DNA of 64,000 nt, taken from Avena insularis (lineage: Eukaryota; Streptophyta; Magnoliopsida; Poales; Poaceae). This document shows, piece after piece, positions 46,571 to 59,052 of the stretch. The stretch lies in NCBI GenBank assembly GCA_023614405.1, contig CM042685.1:186778257-186842256 (forward strand). The letters run 5' to 3'. The first letter of the stretch is position 1. Each line of letters begins with the position of its first letter. The position numbers were made by a program, and so were the translations under genes. A model generated the notes under the pieces. That model was not told where the DNA came from and searched no databases. It saw nothing but the letters and a program-made list of their open reading frames with translations.

Positions 46571-47316
46571 ATGGCACCACCACTGCTCGAGGAGGACATA
46601 CAACTGAATCAAGCATTGTCAAGCATCGCCAATGCCTTGGCAGCAATGCAGCAGAACCAGCAGCGCTTTGAGGAAAGTGTCAGGAGGAATGAGTTTGCTC
46701 CGCTACCTCCACCTCCCAAGCGAGGAGACATCAAGAGCTTCCTAAAGTTCAACCCTCGCCAGTTTGATATTTCTGATCAACCACTTGATGCTGATGATTG
46801 GTTGCGTGAGATGTCAAGGTTGCTGATGACTGCTGATGTTCCTGAGCAAGAATGGGTAAAGTGTGTTACTCACCTTCTGAAGGGAGATGCAGCTCTGGTG
46901 GGAGAATTACACAAGGCGGTACTGGTTTTCAGCCTACTTGGGGACAGTTCACGGGAGCTTTCAAAGAGCAGTATCTGTCAGAAATTGTCATGGAGAGGAT
47001 GAAGGAAGTGTTTCTCAACCTCAAGCAGGGCAATGATAATGTCAATACCTACATCAGGAACTTCATGAACCTTTCTCGTTATGGTGGCGATGAGATCTCT
47101 GATGACAAGAAGAAGCAAAAGAGGTTCAGGCAAGGGCTCAATGCATCGATTAAGTATGCAATCACACATGCAAGGCAGGCGTTTTCCGAACTTCAGCATA
47201 CAACTCTGCAGGAAGAGGCAAGTAGGCAAGTGTTTGAGGAGTCAAAGAAACACAGCCGTGATGCAGCAAGCTCTTCAGCTATGTCAGCTCCTTCTAAGCG
47301 TGGTCCGGGTTCCTAA
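46571..47316 (+). pseudogene. gag: B gag, frameshifted
   Basis: ATG 46571 begins MAPPLLEEDIQLNQALSSIA. The Gag core PRQFDISDQPLDADDWLREM is typical of Gypsy Gag. A frameshift near 46910-46920 moves to the frame with FKEQYLSEIVMERMKEVFLN and YIRNFMNLSRYGGDEI, ending at 47314-47316. The two frames join into one Gag of normal order. Confidence 0.85.
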
Positions 47317-47696
47317 CACCCCACCGTCGCTCCCGGCTCCACCAAGACCTTCAAGCTTCGCGGCAAGGCCACCAAACTTCTTCACTGCGGCTCCCAGGGG
47401 CTACAACCACCACTACCCTGGAGCGCCTGGCGGAGTCCCTGGCTACGTTGCTCCACGTCCAGCTGGTGCTTGTTACACTTGTGGAGACTCAGGCATCAAC
47501 AATGGAACTGTCTGATGAAGAACAAGGCTCTTCCTCCACCACCTCCAAGATCTGCAAGCTCTCCTTTGGTTCGTGCACCACCACCTCGGGCTCTCAACAT
47601 CAACACCAAGCCCGGTCCGCTATTGCTCGTGCTAATCGGTCAACGCTCAAGCTGAGCATGCACTGGAGTTGTGATGGGTATGCTATCCGTTAACTC
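47317..47696 (+). pseudogene. B Gag tail with broken zinc knuckle
   Basis: A Pro-rich tail, then CYTCGDSG in one frame and HQQWNC in the next, so a CCHC knuckle (C-x2-C-x4-H-x4-C) is split by a one-base deletion near 47488. The following text is fragmented over three frames. Confidence 0.7.
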
Positions 47697-47966
47697 AGTC
47701 CTGCACGAGTTTTGTTTGATTCTGCATCGCATTCTTTTGTGTCTCACAAGTTTGCAAATGAGAATGAGTTAGCTATGGATCCTCTCCTCAAGCGGTTAAT
47801 GGTCCTTCCTCCTGGAGCAACAATGGCAGCTTCTAAAGTCAGCCATGGCAATCAAATTGAGATTGGTGGCTCTTCGTTCTCGGCTTCCTTGATTGTTCTG
47901 GGCAATTCTGACATTGATGTCATCTTGGGCATGGATTGGTTGACAAAGAAATGCAGCTGTGATTGA
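47697..47966 (+). pseudogene. B aspartic protease, active-site glycine missing
   Basis: The active site reads FDSASHSF (47715-47738) where A has FDTGASHSF. The catalytic D-S/T-G triplet has lost its Gly by an in-frame deletion of one codon. The later hydrophobic half ends DVILGMDWL, which is intact. A stop follows at 47964. Confidence 0.8.
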
Positions 47967-48050
47967 TTGTGAACGCCGGTTTCTCTGAAGATTCCTCAAG
48001 GCCATATAGTCTATTCTCCAAGTCTGACTCCTGCTATCCAGCTTTTCTCT

Positions 48051-48419
48051 TTGGCGGCTCTGAATGATGATGCTATGGAAGCTATTCAAAGTGTTCCGGT
48101 GGTCTGTGAGTTCCCAGATGTCTTTCCTGAAGAGTTGCCAGGTATGCCTCCGGATCGTGAGGTTGAGTTTGTAATTGAGCTTGAACCTGGTACCGCTCCT
48201 ATCTCCAAGCGGCCTTATAAGATGGGCCCTGCTGAGTTGGTTGAACTCAAACGTCAGCTTGATGAACAAGAGAAGTTGGGTTTCATTCAGCATAGTACTT
48301 CTTCTTGGGGTAGCCCAACTCTCTTTGTGAAGAAGCGAGATCGGTCGATAGACTTTGTGTTGACTATCGGGCTCTCAATGCTAAAACCATCAAGAATAAG
48401 TATCCCTTCCGCGGATTAA
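48051..48419 (+). pseudogene. pol: B reverse transcriptase, N-terminal part
   Basis: It holds [26 protein letters not shown] and GFIQHSTSSWGSPTLFVKK, the usual start of chromovirus RT. The frame is lost near 48335-48350, inside the motif that in A reads [10 protein letters not shown], and again near 48410-48445. Confidence 0.88.
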
Positions 48420-48445
48420 TGATCTCTTTGATCGCCTAGTGAGCT

Positions 48446-49312
48446 GTGGTATTCTCTAAGCTTGACTTGAGAAGTGGTTATCACCAAATCAAGATTCGCA
48501 AGGAAGATGTTCCTAAAACAGCTTTCACCACCCGCTATGGCCTGTATGAGTACACGGTCATGTCTTTCGGTCTCACCAACGCACCTGCCACCTTCTCGAG
48601 GCTCATGAACTCGGTTTTCATGGAGTATCTTGATAAGTTTGTTGTGGTCTATCTGGATGACATCTTAGTCTATTCTAAGTCACAAGAAGAGCATGAAGAA
48701 CACCTTCGGTGTGTCCTAAACAAGCTTCGTGAGAACCGCTTGTATGCAAAGTTCTCCAAGTGTGAGTTTTGGCTGCCTCAAGTTACCTATCTTGGTCACG
48801 TCATCTCTGCCAAGGGCATTGCAGTCAACCCGGAAACCGTGAAGACAATTGTTGAATGGCTTCCTCCTGTCAATGTCAAAGAAGTGCGGAGTTTCCTTGG
48901 TTTGGCTAGTTATTGCCGCCTGCTCAGAACTTCTCAAGATAGCGAAGCCTCTTACCGATCTCTCAAGAAAGGCAAGAAATACCTTTGGACTCCTGCATGT
49001 CAAGCAAGCTTTGAGACACTCAAAGAGAAGCTCACTTCCACCCCAGTCTTGGTTCCTCCGGATACATCCAAGCCGTTTCAGATATTCTGTGACGCCTCTT
49101 TGCATGGATTGGGTGCGGTCCTCATGCAAGAAAAGCAAGTTGTTGCTTATGCCTCTCGACAATTGAAGACGCATGAGATCAACTATCCTACACATGACCT
49201 CGAGCTCGCAGCAGTTGTCTTTGCTTTGAAAGTATGGAGGCACTACTTGCTTGGCAACCGTTGTGAGATCTTTTCTGATCACAAGAGTCAAGTATATCTT
49301 TACTCAGCCTGA
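48446..49312 (+). pseudogene. pol: B reverse transcriptase palm and RNase H
   Basis: [20 protein letters not shown], then [15 protein letters not shown], catalytic YLDD at 48650-48661, and [14 protein letters not shown]. RNase H shows [15 protein letters not shown] and [20 protein letters not shown]. The connecting segment [12 protein letters not shown] is altered relative to A ([14 protein letters not shown]), with a local frame disturbance at 48915-48950. The frame is lost after SDHKS at about 49285. Confidence 0.9.
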
Positions 49313-49690
49313 TCTCAAACTTAGGCAAAGGAGATGGATTGAAGCAATCAATGACTTGATTTGACCATCAACTACACTCGCAAAGCTAATGTCATGGCAG
49401 ATGCTCTCACCGCAAAGCTTATGTCAACAACCTCATGATGGAAGAACAACAGCTCTCTTGTGCGAGGAATTCCGCCACTCAACCTTGAAATTGTGGAACA
49501 AGGGTATCTCTGAACCTTCTAGCAACCCTCTCTTGGAAGAAAAGGTTCGCTCTTCTCAGCTTGGTGATCCAGACACAAGAAAGATCATCTCCAGATTCAG
49601 CTTCAAGTATGAGTCCTTCCACGTCGATGATCAAGGCACGCTTTTCTTTGAACACCGGATGTTTGTTCGAACTACCCGGGTTTGAGAGAG
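49313..49690 (+). pseudogene. B RNase H end and connection to integrase
   Basis: Fragments in several frames: LRQRRWIEAIND, KANVMADAL, then EKVRSSQLGDPDTRKI and FHVDDQGTLFFEHRMFV, which match A around 58120-58430. Confidence 0.75.
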
Positions 49691-50320
49691 CAAGTTCTCA
49701 AGGAGGCGATGATTCTGTTCTTTCTATCCACCCTGGCAGCACAAAGATGTACATGGACTTGAGAACACAATATTGGTGGCCTGGTTTGAAAAGGTATTGT
49801 GCCAGGTATGTCTTGGAGTGTGATGTCTGCCACAGAGTGAAAGTTGTTCATCAGAAACCTTCCGGTCTTCTACAGCCATTGAAACCCCCGGAATGGAAAT
49901 GGGAGAAAGTAGAGATGGACTTCATCACTGGTTTTCCTAGGTCGCAGAAGGGCAACAATGCAATCTTTGTTGTCATTGACAGCTTTCTAAAGTGGCTCAC
50001 TTCTTCCCGTCCAAGGAAACCATTTACGCATTCAGTTGGGTGAGCTCTATATCAACAAAATTGTCTCTCCGTATGGGGTTCCGCTTGAGATCAGTTCAGA
50101 CTGGAAGCATCTTCACTTCCAAGTTCGGGAAAGTTTCCAAAATGCTTTGGGAACAAAGTTGAACTTCAGACAGCCTACCACCCTCTCGCAAGGACAAGTG
50201 GAAAGGATCAATCAGATTGGAGGATATGCTTCGTGCTTGCGTCATCTCTTTGGCATGAAGTGGGAAGAATGTCTTCCTTATGCTGAATTCTCTTACAACA
50301 ACAGCTTCGGAAAAGTCTAA
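49691..50320 (+). pseudogene. pol: B integrase
   Basis: HPGSTKMYMDLRTQYWWPGL and CDVCHRVK give the zinc domain. Catalytic D is at 49918 (MDFITGFP), D at 50099 (SSDWKH) and E at 50201 (GQVERIN). The second D and E are 34 residues apart, against 36 in A, so about two residues are missing. A frameshift lies near 50000-50040. Confidence 0.88.
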
Positions 50321-50940
50321 AGATGGCACCATTTGAGGCCCTCTATGGTCGCAGTGCGAACTCGATGGGTTGGTCGCAGGTGAAAGGATCTTGTTTGGCC
50401 CGACATTGTGACTCAAGCGGAGGAGAAGGTTCACATCATTCTTGAAAATCTGAGGATTGCTCAAAGTCGCGGAAAGAGCAATTACGGAGAAGCACACGGA
50501 CATGGAGTATGTCCCTGGTGATCTCGTTTACCTTCGTGTCACTCCCATGAGAGGCACGCACCGCTTTGGTATCAAAGGAAAGCTGGCTCCTAGATACATC
50601 GGTCCTTTCAAAGTTCGTGGAAGAAGAGGAGAAGTTGCTTATGCTCTTGAGCTCCCGGAAAAACTCAAGGTCCATGATGTTTTCCACATCTCTCAGCTCA
50701 AGAAGTGCTTCAAGGATCCCGGCAGGACCGTGGACCATGAGCTTATCAATATCCAAGAAGACCTGTCTTATCAAGAACACCCCACAAAAATCCTTGAAGT
50801 CGCAGAAAGAAGGACTGCTTAACAAGTCCATCAAGTTCGCAAGGTGCTGGTCGCACCATTCGTTGATGAAGCCATTTGGGAATGTGAAGATGATCTCCGT
50901 GCCAAGTATCCTACCCTCTTTGTGTCTTCTTTCATCCTAG
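50321..50940 (+). pseudogene. B integrase C-terminus and chromodomain-like end
   Basis: GDLVYLRVTPMRG, KGKLAPRYIGPFKV and VFHISQLKKC are the conserved integrase C-terminal motifs. SYQEHPTKILEVAERRT and, after a stop and shift, EAIWECEDDLRAKYPTLF match the chromodomain-like end of A. The stop at 50820 splits the domain. Confidence 0.82.
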
Positions 50941-50960
50941 AATCTCAAGTAGATTCCTGT

Positions 50961-50973
50961 TTAGTGGGAGAGT
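50961..50973 (+). other. B polypurine tract
   Basis: TTAGTGGGAGAGT directly before the 3' LTR start TGTAGCATCC. Confidence 0.8.
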
Positions 50974-53900
50974 TGTAGCATCCCAATTGTCTAACAATTG
51001 TAATGCTACTTGGTCTAGTAATATAATGGCTACTTCAAATATATAATTGTTGCATCATCATTATATCATGCTCATGTCATCATGCCTCCTTGCATTTGAG
51101 CATCATATAAAACCCCTTTTCATTTGGTTCTTATCTCATATGCATTGTTAATTGTATTTGCCTCTTGACATTGTATTTGGTTCTTGATATATTGTTTAAT
51201 GCCCAAGTTGAGTTGGGGGCATATCTCTTATTAACTCCACCACCTTTTTCTTTCACCACCTTATAATTCCACCATCCAACCAAATATGAGCTTGGCACTT
51301 ATTGGTTTTACCTCTAGCTCATGTGGGTTGGGATGGATCCAATTCTTTATCCACATACTCTCATCTTAGCATCATGTTGTTTTCACAATATTGAAACATG
51401 AGAGCCACATTGCCACCTTTGCATGCCTTGTGAGTGGGACCCTTTTTCCTAGCTTCCATATGGAATATTATGGAATTATGCTCATGTTGGAATATTTTGG
51501 GACTATTGATCATCTAGTGGAACATACACACTAGCATGTCCCATTCTATTTCAAACATGGCCATCTCCATCTATTCCACTTGGAATTCTTTCTAGATTAC
51601 TTTGCTTGGACCTTACTCCAATTTTTGGGAATGCATAATAATAATGCCATGTAATAACATTGTTTTCACAAGAATCAACATGGCATTAAATGTTTTGCAT
51701 GGGCCATGCAAGTACCACCTTTTTGCTTGTCATTCGGATTTTATTTGGATTTTAAAATGGATCATCTCTCTCTACCCCTTAGGCTTGGTCTTGTGTGATC
51801 ATGCCTAAACCTCATCACCATACCCATCCTTACCATCATCACCTTTTCCTCTCTTTTCTAGTCTTGATCTTGTTGGGGTTTGGTTTGTGCTTGGCTTGAT
51901 CTTGACAAAAGAACACCCTAGGATCTAACCTTCCCCCTCTCTAAACCTAAACCCTAAGCCACCCCCTCTCTCCTTAAATCCCACCATGACCAAACCCTAG
52001 CTAACATGTCCCCCTCTCTCTCGGCCCTACCTCCCTCTCTCACCTAGCTGGCCCCACCGGCCACCCTCTCTCCCTGGCCACCTCTCCCTGCCCTAGCTAC
52101 CAACCCCCAAACCCTAACCTAGCTCCAAACCTAGCTCTACCCGAGCCTAACTCTAATCTACCCGAGGCTACCCCTCTCTCTCTAGATCCCTCCCTCACTG
52201 CCTTGTGGCCCTAGCCCGAGCCTGCCCCTACCTCCCAGACCACCCTACCCCACCTGCCAGCTCCCCATGCGCCTTCCCTGCCCTGGCCGAGCCCGACCGA
52301 GCACGTGAAGGAGAAGAAAAGGTGGCCGACGCCACCTTTCCCCTCCACCACGCCAACTACCCTCTCCCTCCGATCCTATCCACCCCCACCCCACTACCTC
52401 GCCACTCGCCCCAGATCCGCCCATAGCCTCCCCTCTCTCCACCGGTCCCGGCTACCTCTTAGCCGCCGCCGTCGGCCTCTCCTCCGTCGGTTGATCCCGT
52501 CGAGCCAGCGCTTCCGTGGAGTGGTTGGAGTACCGAGGCTCCATCGCCTGGAACACGGAGGAGAGGAGAGCACCGAAGCCAGTACCGCGCCGAGCCGAAA
52601 ACCCTAGACCATCTCGTCTGCTCAGACGCTGCTGATCGCCAGTGCCCCTGCCCGATCCAGCGCCACCGACAACCTCTCGGTGAGCCCCTGCATCCCCTAG
52701 ACACGGTCCGCCTCGCTGCCGCTGCCTGTGTTCACCGGACGTTTCGTCGTGCACGCTCTGGCGCTCAAGGCCGCCTTTCGGTCGCCTCCAGAAGCGCAGA
52801 AGCCCTAGCTAGGCCACGCCCGCCTCTCTGCCACCTAGCCCAAGCCACCGCAGCGGTAGCCGCCCTGCATGCAAGCCCCAGGTCACGAGATCGAAGCCCC
52901 GTGCCGCTCCCGCTGCCTCTGTCTTTTTCGTCAGAGAGAGAGGAAGAAAAACAGTGTCGTGGCGACGTTTTGCAGAAAACCCCTCCCGTTTTGTTTTCCT
53001 CCACCCGCGCTCCTGCCGACCCCACATGTCTGCCTCTGGGCGATTTTATAAAAAGGCTCCTGCACTCTGTGTTCCTCAACCCGCAGTCCTCGCTAAGCCG
53101 CGTGGCACCCCTCGCCGCCCGTGGCGCGTGGCTCAAGACCCAGGCCCCACTTTGTCATCCGCTAAATTTGGAAGAGCTCATGGTGATGAAGCTTTGCTGC
53201 TGTCTGGTCTGGGCCAGTGGCCCCACATGTCTGTGGCTGTGGCTAGCTGTGACTGGGTAACAAAAGTATTTATCTGTTTCTGTTTTAAATTCAAATCTTT
53301 TCTAATTATTTCAAATTCAAATCTTTTTCTGTTTTTAAATAACTTTTAATATACAAATCCAATTAATACAAATAATATATGTTTTCAAATCAGAAAAATG
53401 TGAGGATTTCAAATATGCAATCCAAAATATATTTTGAACATTTAAAATTCCAAGTTTATTTAAATTACAATAAAATGCCCTTTTACATAATAAATTAATA
53501 ACTTTTGTTTTATTAATCCAAATTTAACAAATGATATGTCTAAAATGATTAGCTCGACGAGACCTTTCTGTTTATTCATTCTTTGTTTTGTTTTGAAGCA
53601 TGCATCATATAAATATATTGTATACAACAACTAATATGAGAATAAAATGGGACTAAAACCCCATAAAATGTTTTAATCTTGTACTTCACACCTCACCCAT
53701 GCCATGCTACCTAATGCCATGCAAATTGTGCATCATTCATCATGGCATGATTGTTTGCTTGATGCATTTATTCATATGCTTGTGCACTTTATTTATGTTG
53801 GCCCTTGTTTGTTTGGTTCTTCTTCGAATAGGCAATGAAAGGGATATATCAAGACACCCAGGAGCACTACCCAGATCCATCCATTGCTTCAACTGAGCTG

Positions 53901-55617
53901 CCAGGCAAGCACTACCACATGCTTGCATACATATAGTACCTATTGCCTCTATCTTATTCTTGCATCATTGAGTCGCGAATGCATTAAATTGAATCCCAAG
54001 TATCGCATAGCCTTTACTTTTAAACCCCACCGAAGCTTGTTCCTCCATCCCATGAGCCCTTACTACAGGAGTTGTTTGAGCCATGCGAGTCGTGAAACGA
54101 CATGCGTAGGGTATGTGAGTGTCGATGGATAACGAGGTACCTATACAACTTAACCTGAGTAGTAATGGGATAACTAATGAAAGTGGCATCGGTGAGCCAT
54201 ATTCGCTATTTGGTTTTCAGGCTCACTGTGTCCGTAAGACCCAGTACTTGATTCCTATTCCAAGATTATTGGCGCTATCCACATCCGGAGGCCTTATGGA
54301 CCCCACAGGCGAGCTTGATTCATTCTTATTTCTTGGGGCCACAAACTAGTTTGAGGATTTATTTACTATCATGTACTTATGCCATGCTTCTTGCTTTATT
54401 TAATTTGTGCGAGTCTTGCACCTTTGTCTTTAGGAAAGCGGAGTGTTTTCGCGGTGTCGACAAGCCCGGTCACATTTTCGGGTTCCCGATCGTTCACAGC
54501 CATTGACGCAAACCTTGAGTCCGTCTCGAGTCGACTAACCGCTATGGGTAGCTCAATGGGGTGGCCCCTGAAATATTTCTGAATCTGTGATCGCTTTGTC
54601 GTGGCGCCTCGTTGGGTTTTGATTTGGTTTTCCGAGGCATATCGGTGTGTGTTGCTATTTGTGCACCTGCAGGTAAAACTTCTGAAAGCCGTGTCGCGGT
54701 TATGGACGACTTGGAGCAGTTTCTCGATCATAGACAAGCATAACTAAAGTACCGCTTTTAATCCGACTAGACTAGGTATCTGACTAGTAAATAGTGCAAC
54801 ACTCACGAAATGGATAATAAAACTGCCAACGGATGGGGGAAGGTTGTTCGTCCGCTTCCTCGTCGGTAAGCGAGGAGGAGGATGGATCTGTGGATATTAC
54901 CGTTATAACTGTTATAACTGATGTTATTAATTCACGGACATCCGTCTGTCTCTGGTTAGGCGGATGGTTAGCGAGTATCTATAGAATTGTTAGGGTTTAT
55001 CTTTTGCTGCAATTCGTCACCCTGGTTGTGTTCCTTTAGAGGCATAAAGACTTGCTGAGTACCCCTAGGGTCTCACACGATAAATTATTGGTTCAGATGA
55101 ACAGGTACCCTCGCAAGATGGATACTGGGTGGAAGAGACGGACGATGTGGGCAACGATCATTCGGTGTAGAGATTCCGGGAACGGGGATCCGTGAGATCT
55201 GTGGGCGGGATGTGCTTATTTATGGGGCATCTTATGCCGATTTGCTTCTTATCCGTACTCGGATTTTGTCTTCCACTTCCGCTTGATACTCTGATGTTTG
55301 ATGTATGAGGAGATATCCTAAACTATTATATCTATCTAGAGTATTTGGATCTTGCCGTATGGCGTTGCTATATTTCCTTTCTTTTTAGATGGAATGGCTC
55401 TGATGTACTATTGTATGGTGGCTTGCATACATACTCATTTGTGTATGTAGTTGATCCCTTCGCCTGCCGATTACGCCGTTCTTGTCCCGATGTTTGGAAA
55501 TGGTTGGGACGGCCGAAAGGTCTACCTGTGAGTGGCATTTGGGCCCCACCGTACTATTTCAACCATTTCTGATCATCCAGGCTCGTACTAGGAGCGTAAT
55601 TCACCGAGGTAGTTACA
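50974..55617 (+). repeat. B 3' LTR
   Basis: It matches the 5' LTR; the first 1.2 kb differ at only a few bases, while 52380-53180 and 54220-54720 carry many short indels. Confidence 0.95.
53047..53053 (+). promoter_or_regulatory. TATA box in B 3' LTR
   Basis: GCGATTTTATAAAAAGGCTC. Confidence 0.65.
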
Positions 55618-55622
55618 ACGGA

Positions 55623-56761
55623 CGCGGAAAAGGTCAGATTTGCAGCACATCTGCTGGAAGGGCCAGCCGCCACATGGTGGGACAACTTCCAAATCACCAC
55701 TCCTATAAATGAGGTGACTTGGGCTATTTTTGAAGATGGCTTTCGCACGGCTCATATCTCATCAGGAATAATGAGCCTGAAAAAGAAAGAGTTCCACAAT
55801 CAAGCGCCACCATAGCGTGGCTGAATACATTGAAGAGTTCAACAATCTGGCGCGTTATGCACCGGACGAGGTTGACACAGATGCCAAAAGAAAGGAAAAA
55901 TTTCTGGAAGGCTTGAATGATGAGCTGAATCTGCAGCTGGCTGTAGCATATGTTCCCACGTATCAGTCTCTCTGTGACAAGGCTGCTATATTGGAGAACA
56001 AAATGAAGCAAGTCGAGAGTAGGAAGAGGAAACACTCCGACAAGCACAACTCGGGATCGTCTCACAAACGATCTCACTATGATGACAGTGGAAGCTCAGG
56101 ATCCCATAAGCATGGAAAATTCAACAAGCACCACAACCACAACCGTCATGACAACAAGCATCATCGCAGTCATGACAATGACAAATACAAGAACCACAAG
56201 AGTGGACATAAGAGCCACCACAGTGGGAATGGTAGTGGAAGTGGAAGTCAGCCTGCTAAGAGGGACATCAGTCAGGTTGAATGCTTCAAATGCAAGAAGA
56301 TGGGACACTATGCAAATGAGTGCCCCGAAAAGAAAGTTGAAGGACCTGTCAAGCCCAATCCTTTCCAGAAAGGTCAGGTGAACCACATTAATGTGGAGGA
56401 GGTCTATGAGGAACCTGACGCTGTTGCTGGTAAGTTCAGACTCAATTCCATTCCAGCATTTGTACTCTTTGACACTGGTGCATCTCATTCATTCATATCA
56501 AAAGCATTTGTTGATAGAAATGGGTTTTCATCTGAAAACATTGGGTGTCCAATAAAAGTTAGTTCTCCGGGTGGAGATATGATAGTAAGTCTTGGATGCC
56601 GGGACCTTGTCATAGAGTTTGGAAAGCATAAGTTTCCAGTGAGCCTGATAATCCTAGATTCCCAAGGATTGGATGTAATTTTAGGAATGGATTGGATGGC
56701 CAAGTATGAAGGAGTGCTAGATTGTGCTAATCGTACTGTTGCACTCACAACCCCAGAATGA
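55623..56761 (+). pseudogene. gag: A gag part 2 and protease
   Basis: It resumes Gag with AEKVRFAAHLLEGPAATWWDNF. A small deletion at about 55793-55815 shifts the frame, after which AEYIEEFNNLARYAPDEVD continues. A His/Lys/Ser-rich stretch precedes the CCHC knuckle CFKCKKMGHYANEC (56282-56323). The protease active site FDTGASHSF has D-T-G at 56471-56479 and DVILGMDWMAKY follows. A TGA stop at 56759-56761 is followed by the same frame into RT. Confidence 0.92.
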
Positions 56762-57797
56762 AAAAGAATAAAATTCAGGTCAAACTTTGAATCCAAAGGA
56801 AGTAAGCTTAATTCTCTTAAGGGGGTTAGCATGGACAGTGTGCCAATTGTGTGTGAGTATCCGGATGTATTCCCGGAAGAATTGCCAGGAATGCCACCAG
56901 ATAGAGATGTGGAATTTCTGATAGATTTGGTACCAGGTTTTGGACCAATAGCAAAGAGACCATACAAAATGTCAGTTGATGAACTGAAAGAGCTCAAGAA
57001 GCAACTAGGAGAACAGTTGCAGAAAGGATTTATTCAACCAAGTTCTTCATCTTGGGGAGCCCCAGTTTTGTTCGTGGAGAAGAAAGATAGAAGCCAAAGG
57101 TTATGCATAGATTACCGTTCACTCAACGAGGTAACTATCAAGAACAAATATCCTTTGCCTAGAATCAATGACTTGTTTGATCAGCTAGAAGGAGCATGTG
57201 TGTTCTCGAAGATTGATCTCCGGTCAGGCTATTTTCAACTCAAGATAAGAGAACAAGACATACCTAAAACAGCATTCACCACAAGGTATGGATTGTATGA
57301 GTATACCGTAATGCCTTTCGGCTTGACAAATGCTCCAGCATACTTCATGAATATGATGAACAAGGTGTTCATGGAATTCCTTGACAAGTTTGTTGTCGTT
57401 TTTATCGATGACATCTTAGTCTACTCCAAGAGCAAAGAAGAACATGAAGGACACTTGCGCTTGATACTTGAGAAGCTAAGAGAGCATAAACTTTATGCCA
57501 AATTCAGCAAGTGTGAGTTCTGGTTAGAAGAAGTTGGTTTTCTTGGTCATGTTATGACAAAGGATGGTGTAGTAGTTGATCCTGCTAAGGTTTCAGCTGT
57601 GACGGAATGGGAATCTCCCAAGAATGTAAAAGAGGTTCGTAGTTTCCTTGGCTTAGCAGGTTACTACAGAAGGTTCATTGAGAATTTCTCAAAGGTTGCT
57701 AAGCCCATGACTGAATTGTTAAAGAAAGACAAGAAGTTTGCTTGGTCTGAAGGTTGTGAAGTCAGCTTTCAAGAATTGAAGAAGAGACTTGTGACAC
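56762..57797 (+). pseudogene. pol: A reverse transcriptase
   Basis: [75 protein letters not shown], then catalytic FIDD at 57401-57412 and [20 protein letters not shown]. All RT blocks are present and in one frame. A one-base loss near 57797 (in the context CACCGG) shifts into the RNase H frame. The 15-nt copy of the PPT lies at its start (56815-56829). Confidence 0.94.
56815..56829 (+). promoter_or_regulatory. Candidate central polypurine tract of A
   Basis: TCTTAAGGGGGTTAG, identical to the 15 bases at 59766-59780 just before the 3' LTR. It lies 3376 bp into a 6345-bp internal region when B is excluded, i.e. at 53%. Confidence 0.55.
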
Positions 57798-58401
57798 ACC
57801 GGTTCTATATGCGCATTTGGAAAAGGATTTCCAAGTATATTGTGATGCGTCTCATCAAGGTTTGGGTGCCGTACTTATGCAAGACGGTAAAGTTGTGGCT
57901 TATGCCTCGATACAACTCAAAACTCATGAGGTGAACTATCATACTCATGATTTGGAGTTAGCCTCTGTCGTCCATGCACTCAAAACATGGAGACATTATC
58001 TTTTGGGAAAGCGTTGCGAAGTGTTCACCGATCACAAGAGTTTGAAGTATATCTTCACCCAAAAGGAAATCAATATGAGACAAAGAAGATGGTTAGAGCT
58101 TATCAAGGATTATGACTTAAGTTTGCAATACCACCCCGGTAAAGCAAATGTTGTAGCAGATGCTCTAAGTCGTAAGGTGTTTGTGAATGGCCTTACCAAA
58201 GGAGAATTGCCAGATGATCTGTGTACTCAATTCAAAGAACTCAGATTGGAGATTGTGCCAGAAGGACATCTCATGTCTTTAGATGTTCAACCCACTTTGT
58301 TGGACAAGATTCGAGAAGCTCAAAAGACTGATAAAGAAATTGAGGAGATTAAGGAAAGGATTAGCCAAGGGAAAGCTAAAAGTTTCCATGTAGACGAATA
58401 A
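57798..58401 (+). pseudogene. pol: A RNase H and connection
   Basis: [49 protein letters not shown] and [12 protein letters not shown] are the Gypsy RNase H motifs. The stop TAA at 58399-58401 follows FHVDE; B has CAA (DDQGTL) at the same place, so CAA to TAA is likely and the frame continues. Confidence 0.93.
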
Positions 58402-59052
58402 GGTACTTTATGGCACGGGAAACGTATTTGTGTTCCACAAGATCCGGAGATGCGGAAACTGATTCTGCAAGAAGCCCACAACTCTCCGTATTCTATTCAC
58501 CCGGGTAACACCAAAATGTACATGGACATGAAAGAAAGATTTTGGTGGAACAATCTCAAGAGGGACATCGCCAAGCATATTGCTTTGTGTGATGTGTGTA
58601 GTAGAGTAAAAGCGGAGCATCAGAAACCAGCAGGTTTGCTTCAACCACTACCTATTCCTGATTGGAAATGGGACAAAATTGGTATGGATTTCATCACCGG
58701 ATTGCCAAGGAACAGATCAGGATATGATTCCATATGGGTAGTAGTGGATCGCCTAACTAAAGTGGCTCATTTTATACCCGTGAAGACAACCTATACAAGT
58801 GCCAAGTTAGCCAAAATCTACATGAGTAGAATTGTATGCCTTCACGGTGTGCCTAAGAGTATTGTGTCTGATAGGGGAACCCAATTCACTTCCCATTTTT
58901 GGAGACAGCTACATGAGTCATTGGGAGCAAGGTTGGAATTCAGTACTGCTTTTCATCCTCAAACCGATGGACAAACAGAAAGGACTAATCAAATTCTGGA
59001 AGACATGTTGAGGGCATGTGCCCTAGACTATGGAGCCAGTTGGGATGAAAGT
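58402..59052 (+). pseudogene. pol: A integrase
   Basis: HPGNTKMYMDMKERFWW and CDVCSRVK form the zinc domain. Counting from 58450, the catalytic triad is D80 (GMDFITG), D141 (VSDRGTQF) and E177 (GQTERTN). LRACALDYGASWDES follows, then a frameshift near 59053. Confidence 0.93.

Larger units (their letters stand above)
41071..55617 (+). mobile_element. Element B: complete Gypsy element with 4.6-kb LTRs, nested in A gag
   Basis: LTRs at 41071-45706 (4636 bp) and 50974-55617 (4644 bp) start TGTAGCATCCC and end GTAGTTACA. The target duplication is ACGGA. A primer site, gag, PR, RT-RNase H, INT and a chromodomain-like end follow in Gypsy order. The LTRs are almost identical in their AT-rich parts but differ by many short indels in the GC-rich parts. 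The 5.3-kb coding part is broken into many frames. Confidence 0.96.

Noticed and set aside
56817..56827. Possible LTR boundary inside A, because the PPT sequence is repeated
   Set aside because: No LTR start follows; the frame runs on into RT, so it is reported as a central PPT candidate instead.
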